From G963555815 sp965249615 [NCBI: bacterium] (GTDB lineage: Bacteria; UBA8248; JACPRG01): a DNA stretch of 64,000 bases. Positions 43,028-52,083 of this stretch are shown one piece after another. A program made the translations under genes and the position numbers. The notes beneath the pieces are model-generated. The model made no database searches and was not told the DNA's origin. It saw only the letters and a list, made by a program, of their open reading frames with translations. The stretch spans positions 124,001 to 188,000 of the forward strand of contig CBDFMI010000004.1 of assembly GCA_965249615.1 (NCBI GenBank), read 5' to 3'. Each line of letters opens with the position of its first letter. Positions within the stretch are counted from its first letter, which is position 1.

Positions 43028-43361
43028 GGGAGAAGATCCGTGATGTTCGACGCTGGGGAAGGATTGCGCTGACCTTCTATCTTATTGTTCAAGCGTCTGT
43101 CAACTCGTATTTCTGGTCCGGATTCCTTTGATTGAACTGGAAATCCGGGGTCCGATATTTCTCTTGCCCGGCTTGAGGAGAGGCGATATGCTGGCGAGAC
43201 TCGGTCAGATGATGTTCTTCCTGGGAGAAGGGCTCGAGTTATTTCTGTTCCCCGGCGGAGAACGACGGTTGGGAGAAACGGGCTGATTAGGGGAGGAGTC
43301 TTCGGATTCTGACTCACCAGGGAGGGTTCCCTGTTTCTCCGGTCGAAGGGAGGGTTGGGTC
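43028..43361. other. Intergenic region between MBL hydrolase and small gene
   Basis: 334 bp without a convincing gene. On the minus strand a perfect TTGACA lies at 43098-43103 with a weak GATAGA at 43076-43081 (spacer 16), a possible MBL-gene promoter. Nothing else is recognised. Confidence 0.4.
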
Positions 43362-43628
43362 ATGCAAGCGAGCAAGGAAGATGGTCTGGAGCTTTCAATG
43401 AGTAAGGGAAATGACGTCAGTGAGCTTCACTCCGAGAAACGGGACAAAGCCTTCCACCATCTGGTGGAAGAATTGGAGGCCCTCTGCCGAAGGCATCTCG
43501 CCAGGTCAAACTTGTTGAAGACCATCGATGCCCTCTCGGCCTTGAACCTGGTGTCAGAGCAGATGCGCGTCAACCTGGTTGCTGACACCCTGAAACGGAC
43601 ACTGAGCTCCGTGAAGATTGAGATCTGA
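43362..43628 (+). CDS. Small hypothetical protein
   Basis: 88 residues, ATG after GGGAGGGTTGG. Charged and helical with leucine heptad-like spacing (DKAFHHLVEELEALCRRHLARSNLLKTIDAL), ending in KIEI. No recognisable domain. Real expression is plausible because of the good ribosome-binding site and amphipathic composition. Confidence 0.45.
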   Translation: MQASKEDGLELSMSKGNDVSELHSEKRDKAFHHLVEELEALCRRHLARSNLLKTIDALSALNLVSEQMRVNLVADTLKRTLSSVKIEI

Positions 43629-43787
43629 GAGTCGGACGGCGGCCCCCCTTTTTGGGCTCTAAAAAGTCTTTGTCCATAGGCTGAAGAATGGCTCAATTCC
43701 CCCCCGCAGGCTGGGTTTTGGAGCATCACCCCCACCGCGAGAGACCTCCCTCCATCGGCTCCCTGGTGGCCCGGAAGGGTTTTCCGG

Positions 43788-43793
43788 TATACT
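43788..43793 (+). promoter_or_regulatory. Candidate -10 of the MEMO-to-lipoprotein operon
   Basis: TATACT, five of six from consensus, 55 bp upstream of the MEMO start. The -35 is weak (TGGTGG, spacer 18). Confidence 0.35.
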
Positions 43794-43847
43794 CGTGAGG
43801 GCTTATCCGGCCTTTCTGGTGACATTTCCTTGGAGGGGGTCCCCTTT

Positions 43848-45071
43848 TTGGCAGACTACCCGAAGCTTCGCCCCGTTGAGGCCTTTCCCGCTCACCAAAA
43901 TGGCCAGCAGGTCCTCTGCCTTCGAGACCCCCTGCACTACGCCGAGAGCATCCTGTTTGTCCCGATGGGCCTGATCCCCATCCTGAATCTCTTGGACGGC
44001 TCCCGGAACCTAAAGGACATTCAGGCCGATCTCGGGAGGGAGACGGGGGAGGGGGTTCCCTCGGACCAAATTCAAGAGGTCGTCAACCTTCTGGAAGAGC
44101 ACTTTTTCCTCGAGGGAGATCGTATTCAGGCGCGCCGGGCAGAGCTCGAGGGAAGCTTTCTCGCCGCTCATCTTCGGGCCCCCTTCCTGGCGGGGCGGGG
44201 ATATGCCAACGATCCGGCGGAGCTCTCGACCGCCATCGACGGCTTTTTCTCCCACCCCGACGGTCCGGAGCCTTTCGAAAATCCTGGGGCGGGCCCTTCT
44301 GTCAAAGGGGTCCTGGCCCCTCACATCGATTTTACGAGAGGGGGACCTGTTTTTGCTCATGCCTACAAAGCCTTGGCCCAGGGTGGGGATCCGGAGGTCT
44401 GCGTCGTTCTTGGGACCGCCCATACAGGGGCCGAGGGCCTCTACGCCTTGACAAGGAAGGATTTCGACACTCCGCTCGGCCCCCTTCAGACGGACCAGGA
44501 CTTCATCGATGACCTGGTAGCGGAGACGGGCGAAGATTATTTCGCTGATGAGCTCTCCCACCGGGCTGAGCACTCGGTGGAGCTTCAGGCGGTTTTCCTA
44601 AAGCACATCTTTGGAGAAAGAGGCCCTGTCCGCCTGGTGCCCATCCTCTGCGGGTCCTTTCACGAATTTATCCTTTCTGGGGCCTCCCCTCAGAAGGATG
44701 AGCGGGTCGCCAAATTTCTTCGGGGGTTGCGAAGGGCGTCCGAGTCCCGGCCTGGCCGGGTCTCTTTTATCGCCAGTGCCGATCTGGGCCACGTGGGGCC
44801 CCGCTTCGGGGATCGCGCCCCGCTCTCCCAGGATGGACTGGACTCTGTCGGTGCGGCCGACCGGGCCATGCTCACCCACGTAGAGGCCTTGGACGCCGAG
44901 GGGTTTTTCGGGTCTGTGCAGGCGGAGGGGGACCAGCGGCGGGTGTGCGGGCTTTCCCCCCTCTACACCCTCCTTCATGTCGTGGGAGCAAGGGAAGGAA
45001 AACTCCTGAAGTACGCCCAGTGGCCGGACCCCGAGGGGACCGTGACCTTTGCCAGCATGGTCTTCTCTTAG
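43848..45071 (+). CDS. MEMO1 family protein (AmmeMemoRadiSam B-like) with N-terminal PqqD-like domain
   Basis: 407 residues from a TTG preceded by GGAGGGGG. About residues 130-400 form the MEMO domain: VLAPHIDFTRGG, VVLGTAHTG, HRAEHSVELQAVFLKHIFG and FIASADLGHVGPRFG, with the conserved His and Asp residues. The first 110 residues contain ILNLLDGSRNLKDIQADLG then a helix and LLEEHFFLEGD, which looks like a PqqD/winged-helix fold. The usual partner proteins (AMMECR1 and a radical SAM protein) are not adjacent. First gene of the long operon. Confidence 0.8.
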   Translation: MADYPKLRPVEAFPAHQNGQQVLCLRDPLHYAESILFVPMGLIPILNLLDGSRNLKDIQADLGRETGEGVPSDQIQEVVNLLEEHFFLEGDRIQARRAELEGSFLAAHLRAPFLAGRGYANDPAELSTAIDGFFSHPDGPEPFENPGAGPSVKGVLAPHIDFTRGGPVFAHAYKALAQGGDPEVCVVLGTAHTGAEGLYALTRKDFDTPLGPLQTDQDFIDDLVAETGEDYFADELSHRAEHSVELQAVFLKHIFGERGPVRLVPILCGSFHEFILSGASPQKDERVAKFLRGLRRASESRPGRVSFIASADLGHVGPRFGDRAPLSQDGLDSVGAADRAMLTHVEALDAEGFFGSVQAEGDQRRVCGLSPLYTLLHVVGAREGKLLKYAQWPDPEGTVTFASMVFS

Positions 45072-45084
45072 AGGAGATTTTTTA

Positions 45085-48000
45085 GTGAGCCGTGAGCCCC
45101 GCGCGCTGATCCACGCCCTATTGCGATCCGTCGGACGACGTGTCCGGGCCCGCTTAGCGGCGCAGTCTGCCCTGTGGGCCCTGACCTTGGGCTGTCTCCT
45201 TCTCCTCCTTGGGATCGGAGCCGAGGCCTTGAAGGACCTCTGGCCCTTCTCGCCGCCCGTCTTTACAGGGTTTGCCCTGGTGGTCATGGGCTGGGTCGTC
45301 TTTCGCACACTCTATTTGGCTCTCAGGCCGATTCCGGCGGACCACGTGGCTTTCCTCATTGAGCAGGAGCACCCGGAGCTTAAAAACGCCCTCATCAGCT
45401 CGGTCCAGTTGACGGCAAAGGAGTCGTCGGCCTCTGAGTCTTCGCCGGACCTATTGCGGGCCCTCCTCGAGAACACCTCTGAACAGGTCAGGGGTGTCCG
45501 TCCCCAGGTGGCGGCCGACCGAAGCCGCATGAGGCGACCCCTTCTCGCTGCGGTCTCGGCCGGTGCCGTGACCCTCGCTGTGGGCCTTCTCGCGCCGGGT
45601 GTCCTGAAGGGGTCCGTTGACCTTCTTCGCCATCCGGTGGCCAGCATACCCTCTCGAGCCATTGTCCTCGAGGTCTCCCCGAAGGGTGAACGGGTCCTCC
45701 TCGGCGGGAGGGTGAAGATAGACGTGGAGGTTCAAGGGCGCCTCCCCAGAGACGTTTCGCTGGAGCTTCTTCCCGAGACAGGTGTCCCTGAGAGGGTGAA
45801 GATGAGCCCTTCGCAAGGGGCTAAATTTTCTTACGAGACAGGTCCTATCCAGTCATCTTTAACGTACCGGGCCTTCGCCGAGGGGCACTCCTCTCCCACT
45901 TACCGGATAGACGCCATTCCACCCCCGGCCGTTGAAGTTTTGAGTCTGCACTATCTCTACCCCCGGTACACTGGTCTCGCGCCCGAGGTCCAAGAGGGAA
46001 GGGGCGACGTTCGGGGCCTGAAGGGGACCGAGGTCACCTTGGAGCTCCGGGCCAGCAAGGCGGTGAGGGCCGGGCGGATTATCTTCGGCTCGGGAAGTGA
46101 GTTTCCCTTGGAGATATTAGAGGGGCGGAACCTCAGGGGGCAGTTCCTCCTCCTCGAAAATGACGACTATCGAATCCTCTTGGAGGATCAGTGGGGCTTT
46201 GAGAATCTAGAGCCGGTTCGCTACCCCATCGAGATCATCCCGGACGAGTTCCCCGCCATAGAGCTTATTTTCCCGACCGACGAAATCCTTCAGGTGGACT
46301 CGAGGGAGGTCATTCCGATGGGCTACGTCGCCCGCGACGACTTCGGCATCAGGGACATCCGCGTCGTGGCAGAGGGGTCTGGTGTGGGCCGTCGCGAGGA
46401 TGGGATCAGCCGGGCGGAGGAGGCCAGACGCCTGGAGAGCGGACAGTATGAGTGGGATTTGGGGAGTCTCCCGCTCCAGCCGGGGTCTGTTCTCAGGGTG
46501 CATCTGGAGGCCAAGGACAACGATCAGATTTCTGGTCCCAAGGTGGCGGTTTCCCGATCCTTTGAGATTCGGGTCAGCAGCCCCCACGAGGATCACCAGG
46601 ACGTCAGAGAACTCCAGCGGGAAATTGCAGAGCGCCTCATCGGTCTCCTGGGAGACCAGCTGGAACTGGAAGAGGATGTGGGGGACCGCCTGGAGAAAGA
46701 GGAGGCGGCGGGACAAACACCCATTCTCCCTCCAGAGGAGGCGGACCCACTCTCGGAGCGAGCGGAGCATATCGAACAGGGGGTCAAGGAGCTCCTTGCC
46801 CAGATCGGCCGGACCCTCCAGCAGGTGGCCCGGGATCCCCTCAGTGGCTTTGACGCCTTCACAGACCTCAACACCCTGAGGTCAAACCTCTCCTACCTCA
46901 GACGTGAGATGATACCGAGGGCGAGGCGTACTCTGGAGAAGAGGGCTCCAGGTCTGGAAGCGACCTCGCCCGAAGGCGAAGACCAAGGGTCGTTGCTCCA
47001 AAAGTTCCAGCAGGCCCAAAAGGAAATCACGGCCGAGTTGGAACGGATGGCCCTCCTGGCCGACGACATCGGAAAGCGGTCGGGGATTCGAGACCTGGCC
47101 AATATCGGCGAAAGACTCGCCCAGGCCCAGAACCAGCTGCTCGACGCCTTTGATCAGGCCCTCAGGGAAGGAAGCCTCCAGGCCCGAGAGGCCCTCTCCG
47201 AGGCCCTCAAGAAAGTAGAGGAACTCCTTCAGGAACTGGCCAGGGGTTTTCAAAACCTTCCTGTCCAGCTCCCTGATGAATTCCTCAACAGCCCCCTCGG
47301 GGAAATGGCGGATCTCGGCGACCTCTCACAGAGGCTTCAGGAGATCCAGCGCCGTCTCGAGGCGGGGGCCCTTGACGAGGCCCGGCGCCTGGCCGAGGAG
47401 CTGATCCAGTCCCTGTCTCAGATGATTGCCGCTCTGCAGGGCGCCATCGGAGAAGCGCTGGCAGGGCTCTCTCAAGAGTTCGAAGAGTCGGCGGGCCGCG
47501 AGACCGGCGTCCTGGAGGAGCTTCTGAGGCGACAGCGCGCCATCCTGGAGGAGACTCAGGACGTGGAAGGCCCTCTTCGCGAGCGGTTGTACGGAATCCA
47601 GGAGGAGGGCTACGAGGCGGCAATAGTGCAGGGCGAAGAGGCACTGGACCGTCTGGATCAACTCGCGCGTGAGGTCCCAGAAGGGGTCCTTCCTCTGCGG
47701 AGCCCCCTTCGAGGTGTGCTGGGAGAGCGGGCGAATATGTTGCAAGAATCCCTGGAGCAGCAGAAGGTGCCGGAAACGGTGCAGGGGGCCCGGGCCCTGG
47801 CGGAGTTGTCACAGGAGATTGCCAGAAGGCTGGAAAGTGTGACCCTCGACGGTCAGCCTCTCGCACTCCGGGATGAGGCGGTGGCGCTGGCGGAGGAATT
47901 TCGTTCCCTGGCGAAAGACCTCGAAGGGCTTCCCAAAGACCCTCGGCTCTTCCTCACGCCCGAGGAGGGGACGCAACTCGCTGAGCTTGAAAAGGAGCAG

Positions 48001-48507
48001 CGGGCCGTCCATGAAGAGACCGACACCGTACACCGTCACCTGGAAGAGATCTCCCGCGTTCTTCCCTTCATCGGCCCAGAAGTTCTTCAGAACCTGAAAT
48101 TGGCGAAGGAGGCCATGGGGCAGGCCGCTGGCCATCTGTTGGAGCAGGAGACCCGTGAGGCCATTCCCCCGGAACAGGAAGCCGTCTATCGATTGTCTCG
48201 GGCTCGGAGCAATGCGCAAAGGGCCATGGGGCAGATGGCCCGTCGGGGCCGCTTTGGAGCGAGCTCGGCGCCCGGCCTGGTTCAGCCCGGGGGCGCGCCT
48301 TCTCTGGGCTTTCGCTATCGGCCCCCGACTGGCCCGGAGGAGGGAGGTCGGACAGGGGTGAACACCCGCGACTTTGAACTCCCCACCAAGGACGCCTACA
48401 AGGTGCCAAAGCTCCACCGGGAAGAGGTTATTGAAGCCCTGAAAGGGAAGTACCCGCCCGCCTACAAGGAGCAGATCGAGCGGTACTTCAAGAACCTCGT
48501 AGAATGA
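45085..48507 (+). CDS. DUF4175-type large membrane and coiled-coil protein
   Basis: 1140 residues from GTG 45085 (GAGGAG eight bases upstream). Three membrane helices (about 30-47, 60-78, 150-172), then a beta-rich extracytoplasmic part (about 180-510) and a long Glu/Gln/Leu-rich coiled-coil half (about 515-1010), then a C-terminal Gly-rich tail and a terminal amphipathic segment (KGKYPPAYKEQIERYFKNLVE). It resembles the DUF4175 proteins that accompany MoxR/DUF58/Bat clusters. Possibly a structural or chaperone scaffold. Confidence 0.75.
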   Translation: MSREPRALIHALLRSVGRRVRARLAAQSALWALTLGCLLLLLGIGAEALKDLWPFSPPVFTGFALVVMGWVVFRTLYLALRPIPADHVAFLIEQEHPELKNALISSVQLTAKESSASESSPDLLRALLENTSEQVRGVRPQVAADRSRMRRPLLAAVSAGAVTLAVGLLAPGVLKGSVDLLRHPVASIPSRAIVLEVSPKGERVLLGGRVKIDVEVQGRLPRDVSLELLPETGVPERVKMSPSQGAKFSYETGPIQSSLTYRAFAEGHSSPTYRIDAIPPPAVEVLSLHYLYPRYTGLAPEVQEGRGDVRGLKGTEVTLELRASKAVRAGRIIFGSGSEFPLEILEGRNLRGQFLLLENDDYRILLEDQWGFENLEPVRYPIEIIPDEFPAIELIFPTDEILQVDSREVIPMGYVARDDFGIRDIRVVAEGSGVGRREDGISRAEEARRLESGQYEWDLGSLPLQPGSVLRVHLEAKDNDQISGPKVAVSRSFEIRVSSPHEDHQDVRELQREIAERLIGLLGDQLELEEDVGDRLEKEEAAGQTPILPPEEADPLSERAEHIEQGVKELLAQIGRTLQQVARDPLSGFDAFTDLNTLRSNLSYLRREMIPRARRTLEKRAPGLEATSPEGEDQGSLLQKFQQAQKEITAELERMALLADDIGKRSGIRDLANIGERLAQAQNQLLDAFDQALREGSLQAREALSEALKKVEELLQELARGFQNLPVQLPDEFLNSPLGEMADLGDLSQRLQEIQRRLEAGALDEARRLAEELIQSLSQMIAALQGAIGEALAGLSQEFEESAGRETGVLEELLRRQRAILEETQDVEGPLRERLYGIQEEGYEAAIVQGEEALDRLDQLAREVPEGVLPLRSPLRGVLGERANMLQESLEQQKVPETVQGARALAELSQEIARRLESVTLDGQPLALRDEAVALAEEFRSLAKDLEGLPKDPRLFLTPEEGTQLAELEKEQRAVHEETDTVHRHLEEISRVLPFIGPEVLQNLKLAKEAMGQAAGHLLEQETREAIPPEQEAVYRLSRARSNAQRAMGQMARRGRFGASSAPGLVQPGGAPSLGFRYRPPTGPEEGGRTGVNTRDFELPTKDAYKVPKLHREEVIEALKGKYPPAYKEQIERYFKNLVE

Positions 48508-50123
48508 TGAAACCTCTGAGGTGTCAGACGGCCATTCTCCTCTTTCTAGCCCTCGTTCTGGGGGTGTGGGGGGGACAGGGCGGCTCGGTCTTCGCGGCCG
48601 AATCTCTTGAAGCGACGCAGGCTCAGGCCGAAGAGCTTCTTCAGATGTGGCGGGCCGAAGAGGCCTTGGAGCAGGTTGAGATTCTCATCGCGGAGAGGCC
48701 ACAGGAGGCGGATTTACTCGTCCTGAAGTCTCAGGCCCTCTTTCATCTGGGCCGATATGAAGAGGCCCTGGAAACGGCTCAGGCGGCTCAGGGGACCTCA
48801 ACGGACCCTCAGGAATTTTCGTCCTTGGTCGGTTTCATCGCTCAGACCCTTCGGGCCCGGGAAGGTTTTGAAACCTTCGAGAGCCCTCACTTTCGTCTCA
48901 GCCTCGAGCCCGGCCAGGATGGCCTCCTCGTCGAGATGGCCCTGGAGGCCGCCGAGAAGAGCTATGAGGCCTTGGGGGAGGCCCTGGGTTGGCGTCCTGA
49001 CGAGCCCGTCCGGATTGAGATCTACCCGACGGCTCAGCGATTTCAATGGGCCTCGGGGCTCTCCCGGCGGGACATCGAGGTGACGGGGGCCGTCGGGATC
49101 ACTGCGTTCAACAAGCTCGCCCTCTTCTCCCCCCGTGCTCTGGCGAGAGGCTACCGGTGGCTCGATTCCCTCAGCCACGAGTACGTCCATTACGCCCTCA
49201 TCTTTTTGACCCGCAATAACGCACCCATTTGGTTTCACGAGGGGATGGCGAAATTCTTCGAGACTCGCTGGCGCTCTGCCGATCTCACTTACCTCAGCCC
49301 GAGTTATCGCACCCTCCTCGCCACCGCCGTGCAGCACAACGAGTTCGTGAGTTTTGAGGCCATGGAGCCCTCTTTAGTGGAGCTCCCCGATCCCCGTCAG
49401 GTCCACCTGGCATACGCCGAGGGGGCCTCGGCTATCGACTTCATCTTGAGGGAGAAGGGCAGGGAAGGGCTCTTGGGCATCCTAAAGTCTCTCTCGGAGG
49501 ACCCGGAACGCAAGATGGCAGAGGCCATCACGGAGAGCCTCCAACAGTCCATGGATGAGTTTGAGATGAGCTGGAAGGAGGATCTAGAGGGCCAAGGTCT
49601 TCGGTCTTTGGAAGGGGTGTGGATTCCTCAGTACAGAGTGAGGGGTGGTGGTGGCGCCTTCGATGAGGCCGAGGAATTCCGGGCCCTCCAGTCGGCGGTC
49701 GCCCGAAATCACCTCAGGCTCGGGGACCTCCTGTTGGAGCGCGGACGGGTCCGGCCGGCCCTGATGGAGTACGGGCGGGCCCTTGAGCGAAGCCCCGGGT
49801 CTCCCTACCTTAGGCAGAAGCTGGCGCAGACCTTGCTGTCCCAGGGCAAGGCCGAGCAGGCCGAGACCCATCTGAAGGAGGCCCGGCAAGTGGCCCCCGA
49901 CTATGTGGCCACCTATACGCTTCTCGGCCACCTTCACCTTCGGGCGCAACAGTTTCAGGAGGCGCGGGTGGCCTACGAGGAGTCCTTGCAGATCAACCCC
50001 TTTGACCCCGGCGTCCATGAGGGCCTGGCCCTGGTCTATCGCGAGTTGGGAGAAGAGAAGAAAGCGAGGGACGCCGAGGAGGCCCACCAGCGTCTCCTCC
50101 GCTCCCTGAGGGAGGGATCATGA
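48504..50123 (+). CDS. Secreted HExxH metallopeptidase-like protein with TPR repeats
   Basis: 539 residues with a signal peptide (1-32). N-terminal TPR units (about 36-115) and C-terminal TPRs (about 400-530) flank a peptidase-MA-like gluzincin core: SHEYVHYALIF (His225, Glu226, His229) with the downstream FHEGMAKFFE (Glu246 as third ligand). It should act outside the membrane. The ATG overlaps the DUF4175 stop (ATGA), so it is co-translated. Substrate unknown. Confidence 0.82.
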   Translation: MMKPLRCQTAILLFLALVLGVWGGQGGSVFAAESLEATQAQAEELLQMWRAEEALEQVEILIAERPQEADLLVLKSQALFHLGRYEEALETAQAAQGTSTDPQEFSSLVGFIAQTLRAREGFETFESPHFRLSLEPGQDGLLVEMALEAAEKSYEALGEALGWRPDEPVRIEIYPTAQRFQWASGLSRRDIEVTGAVGITAFNKLALFSPRALARGYRWLDSLSHEYVHYALIFLTRNNAPIWFHEGMAKFFETRWRSADLTYLSPSYRTLLATAVQHNEFVSFEAMEPSLVELPDPRQVHLAYAEGASAIDFILREKGREGLLGILKSLSEDPERKMAEAITESLQQSMDEFEMSWKEDLEGQGLRSLEGVWIPQYRVRGGGGAFDEAEEFRALQSAVARNHLRLGDLLLERGRVRPALMEYGRALERSPGSPYLRQKLAQTLLSQGKAEQAETHLKEARQVAPDYVATYTLLGHLHLRAQQFQEARVAYEESLQINPFDPGVHEGLALVYRELGEEKKARDAEEAHQRLLRSLREGS

Positions 50124-51142
50124 CGGATTTTCAAAGAAACGAGAGGGATCTGGCGGACGTTGAGGCCATCAAACGAGGCCGAAAGGAAATCCTCCGAGAG
50201 ATCCGAAAGGTCATCGTGGGCCAGGACACCGTCATCGACGAACTCCTCATCGCCCTCTTTGCCCGCGGGCACTGTCTTCTGGTGGGGGTCCCGGGTCTCG
50301 CCAAGACCCTCCTCATTAATACGCTGGCCCAAGCCCTGGACCTGAAATTCTCCCGGATTCAGTTCACGCCGGATCTGATGCCCTCCGACATCACGGGGAC
50401 CGACATCCTCCAGGAGGATCCGGAGACGGGCCGTCGCCATTTTCACTTCCTCAAGGGGCCCCTCTTCACCAACATCCTGCTGGCCGATGAGATCAACCGC
50501 ACCCCCCCCAAGACCCAGGCGGCGCTCCTTCAGGCCATGCAGGAGTATCGGGTTACGGCCAGCGGCAAGACCTATTCACTGGACCTCCCCTTCTTCGTCC
50601 TGGCGACCCAGAACCCCATCGAGCAGGAGGGGACCTACTCCCTGCCCGAGGCCCAGCTGGACCGCTTCATGTTCAGCCTCCACATCGACTATCCCTCCGA
50701 TGACGAGGAGGTGGAGATCGTCAACCGAACCACCTCAGCCGATCCCCCCAAGGTAGAGGCCGTGGGGGTTGCCCATGAGATCTTAGCCCTTCAGTCTCTC
50801 GTCCGCAGAGTCCCGGCGGCCGATTACGTGGTCCGTTACGCCGTGAATCTCGCCCAAGGCACCCGGCCTGATCAGCCTGACTCGCCAGACTTTGTGCAAA
50901 ACTATGTGAGTTGGGGAGCGGGTCCCCGGGCCTCCCAGTATCTCGTCCTGGGGGCCAAGGCGAGGGCCATTCTGGACGGCCGATTTGCGGCAGCTGTGGA
51001 GGATGTTCGCGCCCTCGCCCCCTCGGTCCTGCGCCATCGCATTCTGACGAACTTCAACGCCGAGGCGGACAGGGTCAAGGCCGATGGAATTGTGGAGAAG
51101 CTCCTGGAGACCGTCGAACCCGAGGCGGCACTTCGCCGCTAG
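50120..51142 (+). CDS. MoxR-type AAA ATPase
   Basis: 340 residues. Walker A GVPGLAKTLLI, Walker B ILLADEINRTPPKTQAALLQAMQE, sensor ATQNPIEQEGTYSLPEAQLDRFMF and an arginine-finger block are all present. MoxR ATPases act as chaperones that insert metal or mature vWA partner proteins. The ATG overlaps the previous stop by four bases (ATGA). Confidence 0.94.
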   Translation: MTDFQRNERDLADVEAIKRGRKEILREIRKVIVGQDTVIDELLIALFARGHCLLVGVPGLAKTLLINTLAQALDLKFSRIQFTPDLMPSDITGTDILQEDPETGRRHFHFLKGPLFTNILLADEINRTPPKTQAALLQAMQEYRVTASGKTYSLDLPFFVLATQNPIEQEGTYSLPEAQLDRFMFSLHIDYPSDDEEVEIVNRTTSADPPKVEAVGVAHEILALQSLVRRVPAADYVVRYAVNLAQGTRPDQPDSPDFVQNYVSWGAGPRASQYLVLGAKARAILDGRFAAAVEDVRALAPSVLRHRILTNFNAEADRVKADGIVEKLLETVEPEAALRR

Positions 51143-51187
51143 GGCCTTGCTTGGGTCCGATCGCCTGCCGGGGAGCCCTGGTCTTCC

Positions 51188-52057
51188 ATGAAATATCTCG
51201 ACCCCAATCTGCTCAATCGCGTCGCGCATCAGAAATTTGAGTCGCGCTTTCTCATGGCGGGCAGCCTCTCCGGACCCCACCGCAGCCCCTATCGAGGGTT
51301 CAGCGTAGAGTTCACGGCCCACCGTGAATACGCCCCGGGAGACGAACTTCGGTATCTGGACTGGAAGATCTATGGCAGGTCGGATCGCTTCTTCGTCAAG
51401 GAGCACGAGGCCGAGACCAACCTCAAGGCCCTCGTCTTCCTCGATGTGAGCGGTTCCATGGCCTATGGGGATGGGCAGACCAAGTTTGACTACGGATGCC
51501 ACCTGGCCACGGCCTTCACCTTCCTTCTCCTCAAGCAGGGGGACCAGGTCGGCCTCGTCCTTTTTGACGAGGGGCTCCGTCGCCATCTCCCCCCGAGCGG
51601 TCGACGGACCCAGCTCCTCTCGGTGGCCGATGCGCTGGAAAGAGAGGCCCCCTCAGGAAAGAGTGGAGTGGCGCGGGCCCTTCAGGAGACCGCTGCGGAC
51701 GTGAGCCACCAGGGTCTTGCCGTCGTCATCTCTGACTTCCTGGATGAACCCCAGGCGGTCATCAGGGCCCTCAAGCTTTACCGCCACAAAAGATTCGAGG
51801 TGGTGGTCTTCCACCTTCTCCACGCCGATGAGGTGGATTTTCCATTTGATGGGACGATCCGGTTTGAGGACCTGGAGATTTCGCGACGGGTCACTGCCGA
51901 CCCCAAGGCGATTGGCGGGAATTACCGCAGGCTCGTCTCTGACTACGTTCAGGAATATCAGGCCCTTTGCCGAAGAGAGGGCATCGACTATCAGCTCTTT
52001 CGCACCGACGTTCCCCTCGAGACGGCCCTCGTTCGTTACCTGGCCTCGAGGGGTTAG
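51188..52057 (+). CDS. DUF58 protein (vWA-like)
   Basis: 289 residues. SVEFTAHREYAPGDELRYLDWKIYGRSDRFFVKEHEAETN is the DUF58 signature. A vWA-like fold follows with FLDVSGSMAYGD (MIDAS DxSxS). It is expected to be cytoplasmic and to pair with MoxR. It is 46 bp downstream of the ATPase gene. Confidence 0.93.
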   Translation: MKYLDPNLLNRVAHQKFESRFLMAGSLSGPHRSPYRGFSVEFTAHREYAPGDELRYLDWKIYGRSDRFFVKEHEAETNLKALVFLDVSGSMAYGDGQTKFDYGCHLATAFTFLLLKQGDQVGLVLFDEGLRRHLPPSGRRTQLLSVADALEREAPSGKSGVARALQETAADVSHQGLAVVISDFLDEPQAVIRALKLYRHKRFEVVVFHLLHADEVDFPFDGTIRFEDLEISRRVTADPKAIGGNYRRLVSDYVQEYQALCRREGIDYQLFRTDVPLETALVRYLASRG

Positions 52058-52083
52058 AACCGGGTGACCTGAGGCCATAAGAG

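Noticed and set aside
43018-43317. 99-codon minus-strand frame upstream of the MBL hydrolase
   Set aside because: It crosses the candidate promoter, has no Shine-Dalgarno and low-complexity polar composition.
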